This document shows, piece after piece, positions 60,131 through 64,000 of a DNA stretch of 64,000 nt (the stretch's first letter is position 1; each line of letters begins with the position of its first letter). The notes under the pieces are model-generated. The model was not told where the DNA came from and searched no databases. It saw nothing but the letters and a program-made list of their open reading frames with translations. The stretch is from Zhengitettix transpicula (Eukaryota > Arthropoda > Insecta > Orthoptera > Tetrigidae): positions 62,537,501 to 62,601,500 of the forward strand of contig CM073593.1 of NCBI GenBank assembly GCA_037074705.1, read 5' to 3'. A program made the position numbers and the translations under genes.

Positions 60131-60529
60131 TCATGATTGTTAAAAGAATTCATTCAGGAAACATCAAATTCCTACATTCATATCTACTTTTTACATTATG
60201 TGCAGACATATGCGTTACAGTTATTGCAACTTTGTTCCCACGTGCAATTTTCTACATAAAAACAAATTTAATTAATACTAATGATAAAAGAATTTCAATT
60301 GATGTTTTTATTAGTTTAGAAGAAAATATGGAAATTCTATAAACAATTAGCGGTACTATTATTTTAAATAATTAAATTCTCTCATAACAGATAACATACT
60401 TTTTAATTAATTTATGTTCTGAGTTCATGATTCACAAAATTGCCTAACCACCCAAATAAAATTATCTATATTCCTAATTACTGTTGGAAACTCCTCTTTT
60501 CTATACATATTCATCAGATGTACATTAGA

Positions 60530-60583
<54 letters not shown>

Positions 60584-62089
60584 GAATTATTTATGTACAA
60601 TATTTAAGTATATAAGTTACATAATGAGTGTTCAAATATATATAAATACACCTTAAATGTACAATCGTAACAAATTTCCGTTCAATTATACAACTTTACC
60701 CTCTAATAAAATATGTTCTTGCTGAAAAATGATTACATGTCAGTACCATGATAATATATATATGTAACATGCAACGTTATTCATTCACCTTTATAGTATT
60801 TTTGGCTAATGTTCCCATCTCCAGATGTATTTTGCATTGGGTTTAATATGAATTGTATCCTTAAAATAAGTTTCTGTCCTATTCATTTACTTGTTTATAT
60901 TTTATTTTTAAGAATCTTTAAACAAAACATAATAAATTAACCACGAAATAACAAAAATTACTCGAAAGGCAGTCGTGTGACGTGTACCGACATTGTTTCT
61001 TACAAAAGGTGGAAATTTCCAGGGCATATTATATTCATACTTGCTGAATTCAACTAACAATATTTTCAATAATCTTATATTAGAGATATTTTTATTTAAT
61101 AATTATACGTTAAATACAGTAATCTCTAATTATAAAGGTACTAATGGTATTGATAATTAATAAAATGGTATGCAAAGGAAAATAATATATATCCGTAATC
61201 ATTATTAATTTTTATCGTCTCTAAGGTTTTATCTCTCAAAGGTTTTAATTTTAATTGTAATGTTACAATTTTTTCCCTTTTGTCTAAATTTAAAATACAA
61301 GTTAATTATTGCCGACATACGTAACTGATATAAAACAAATTAATTAAAACTCCAACCTTTCCACGTTTCAGTATTTTTATATTTGGTAATAATTATTTCA
61401 TTTGTTCAAATATACGCGCCAAGGCTCTTCTATGTTTCCCAAATATTTAATTTTCCTTGTTTTAGATACAATATTATACAACTATTTGTATTTCATGTAT
61501 TGACTGACTTTATAATTATATATATAATTTAAAATGAGTTTCAGTTTGATAAATGTTTTGGAAAAATATATATGTATTACGTTTCAATTAATAACAGCAT
61601 ATATATTCAGCATACAATTTCAAGTTGGTTGCCTAAATTTACCTGTGCAAATACATGAATCAAAACTAAATTATGATTTAAAAATTATTATGTTTCCAAA
61701 GTATAATAATAATTCTAACCATTTAATGTGTTTTCTGTCAATTATATGACGTCACTAAACAACGCTGAATTGCGTCCAAATACTGAGTCTCGCCTTTTCC
61801 GTAATCTATCATTTTATAATATTTTTTATGTCAACAAATATCTTTGTACAATTATATCTACAAATTTTTATATCTTCTATTATCCATGATGGGACTTAAA
61901 AATGTTACAAAATGAAATTATAATTTTTAATTATGTTTTGGTTTTATTAATAGATTAAATGATACAGACGAAAATAATTATTGTACAATCTGATAAATTA
62001 CGTCAAATCATATTTTACAATTATAAATGCAACTTCTAGATTCAATATCTAACATGTGAATTGTTTATTGATATATAAATTCTGGCTTA
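60131..62089. other. AT-rich DNA without recognised genes
   Basis: Contains the (AT)24 run at 60533-60580; nothing else seen. Confidence 0.5.
60533..60580. repeat. (AT)24 microsatellite
   Basis: 48 bases of alternating AT. Confidence 0.98.
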
Positions 62090-62639
62090 CAGGAAACTGT
62101 CTACGTTATGAAACAATCGGTAATCCAGTCTCTGGTCTATTGTGGCTACTACATTACAGATCTATCTGTGCTTGAGATTCTATCCCGTGGTTTCTTAGCT
62201 ATACAACTACTGATATTGTAGCATTGTACAGATCTGCATCAGAGTGTTTCAGAAACTATCAATTAAAATATAACATAAAAAGACCTGAAGTCGGTGCGTT
62301 TTCCCAGTGTATTAACTCGAGTTTACACGACCTCCAATCCGAATATACACTAATGCACACATTAACAGAAACATATTATATTTAAGACTCCCTAATTTAA
62401 GGTGCGCTAATTACAACGCTGAAATAATGCCATTTATTTTGTAAAAATAAACAACAGTTTGGAAAAGTCATTGTTCTCTTTGTAGTCGATTTTTTTGTAG
62501 CTTTGTGACGACAGGGTTAACTATGTGAAAAAAAAATACGCATTGATAAACAAAACCACGTACGACTTTTTATGTTGGCAATATCTGCTATAGACGGACT
62601 TTCTAATTTAAATTATTATTTTTACTGAGCCGCAGTCAT
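62090..62639. other. Mixed DNA without recognised genes
   Basis: 62090-62250 is slightly more balanced but has no frame, repeat or clear motif; the rest is AT-rich. Confidence 0.4.
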
Positions 62640-63240
62640 TAAAGGCTTGCGTCCAATTTTCAGTACGGTTCTTATTCAAAACCGATCCGCATTAACGAAC
62701 GTTCTCGGCAGTAATTATCCGTTAGTTTCATTATCGCAGATTAACCACATATATTCTAATAACGCGCGCGGCTTTCGATAATGCTTGTTTCTCCTCAATT
62801 TGCGGTTGCTTCATTATTGGCATCTGCTCAGAAACCGAAATATTAATTTCCATGGACTGCATGAAAGGTTCATAAGCTCGGAGCTAAAAGTATATCGACA
62901 CAACATCAAAGTAAACTTCACATGGTTTTCGCCCTATGGCTGTGTCGGAATATTCGAAGAATTAGGAATTTGGAAACGACAAAGGAGGATCATTGTAGCC
63001 TCTGCCGAAGCTCGTAAATTGAGCGCCTCGGGATGTTCGTTTGATGTTCCTGCTAGCTCGCCCTTAGGCTGCAGACAAACCATTCTATGGACTGTCTTTG
63101 TCGATGCGGAAAGTTCAATTGTCACTGCGAATGGACGCCAGATCATGAACCACAACTCAGTACCTGGCAGACCAGCGACAACAAGCCTTATGGTGAGTGG
63201 ACGCTCCAAGGAACCTGGAAACACTAATTCCTAACCATGT
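62640..63240. other. GC-richer island, candidate regulatory element
   Basis: The left part has CGGCAGTAATTATCCG (62706 on) and CATTATCGCAGATTAACC. The right part has a plus-strand frame open from about 62785 to 63234 that starts at TTG and lacks an early ATG. A minus-strand frame over 62934-63224 is open too. Neither has a domain I know. Non-coding is favoured, but an exon cannot be excluded. Confidence 0.35.
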
Positions 63241-64000
63241 CTATGTTTTAAATAATTTAAAATCGTGTTATCACAAAACGTATTATTTCAAACATATAAT
63301 TTAAAATCTGAATTCGTGTCGAAAGAACAAAAATTTGGATTTAACACGAAAGAATCAAATTAATATAATATTTAGGATCTTCCTGACCAGAAATAGAAAC
63401 TATGAGGCTATGCAAGGCCACCGTCTTATTGTAAGTGAACAACGGTCAACAATTTTAAAATTAATTGATGTCGAATAACAAAAACCAGTGGTAGAATAAA
63501 ATACTTGCTGCTTCTATTTAATACGTTCAACAGTTTTAAATCACTGGAAATTAGAGGATATTGGATCCAACATTGCATTAAATTGGAACGAATTCAATTT
63601 GTGCTCTCGACATGTGGAATTTGTTATTCTGGCTTCTAAATGGAAAATTAATTGCATTATAAAACGAATTGCTGAACTATATTAACCAGTTAAAATGCTA
63701 ACTTATTTCACTGGTGGTTTTATGAATATTAATGTGAGTAAACTAATTGCAATATGAATAATTTACTTTATCTCCTGCTGTATTTAATAAACTATTCTCG
63801 GAACTATATTATTAATGGATGCGCTAGTCTGTGAAGCGTTGGATCATTAAACCGTACGAAAATATTAAAAGAAAGAAATATTATATGGAAGACTTTTCCT
63901 AGAATGTATGGATAAATAATTGATTATAAAAATATAAACAACCTTTGTAATCCTTTAAAATTATAACTAATTGAAACAAAAAATTTGTATCAATGTACAG
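63241..64000. other. AT-rich DNA to the window end
   Basis: Nothing seen. Confidence 0.5.

Overview
The window looks like non-coding DNA from a large, AT-rich eukaryotic genome, most likely an insect or other arthropod. The Penelope-like elements with GIY-YIG endonucleases, the tRNA-derived SINE and the long AT-microsatellites are compatible with a cockroach- or termite-like genome, but the species cannot be fixed from the sequence. There are no bacterial-style operons, and almost all long open frames are chance or transposon frames. The only host gene I can support is the 3' end of a two-exon coding unit at 58864-59215 (+), with a canonical 70-bp intron; I do not recognise its product.

Layout. 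1-6973: two nearly identical direct copies of a 2.17-kb segment (1-2169 and 4804-6973). Each holds a small Penelope-like remnant with two facing hammerhead-like motifs around a TATA box, and a 3 x 49-bp tandem array. 9604-10711 and 34581-35640: two copies of one solo LTR, with two weaker LTR-like stretches at about 32760-33600 and 39573-40455; all lie beside AT-repeats. 13388-13606, 14865-15206, 19525-19828, 22670-23005 and 54483-54790: five copies of one unclassified interspersed repeat. 15545-16400, 27705-28165, 37787-39163 and 52819-53100: decayed Penelope-like elements with RT and/or GIY-YIG remnants. More hammerhead-like motifs stand alone near 22006, 36356, 48764, 56037, 56949 and 57259. 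37411-37640: a tRNA-derived SINE.

Between the repeats, AT-rich DNA alternates with islands of 150-600 bp that have visibly higher G+C, many homeodomain-type TAATTA/CAATTA cores and no convincing reading frame. Several islands share exact 11-base words or a similar two-block arrangement. I infer candidate cis-regulatory or conserved non-coding elements around a developmental locus; this rests on composition and shared words only, as no cross-species comparison was possible.

I found no convincing new multi-gene system. The points most worth checking are the recent duplication whose substitutions are all A/C differences, the several families of Penelope-associated hammerhead-like motifs that mostly carry an extra base before helix II, the shared words between GC-richer islands, and the unrecognised gene end.
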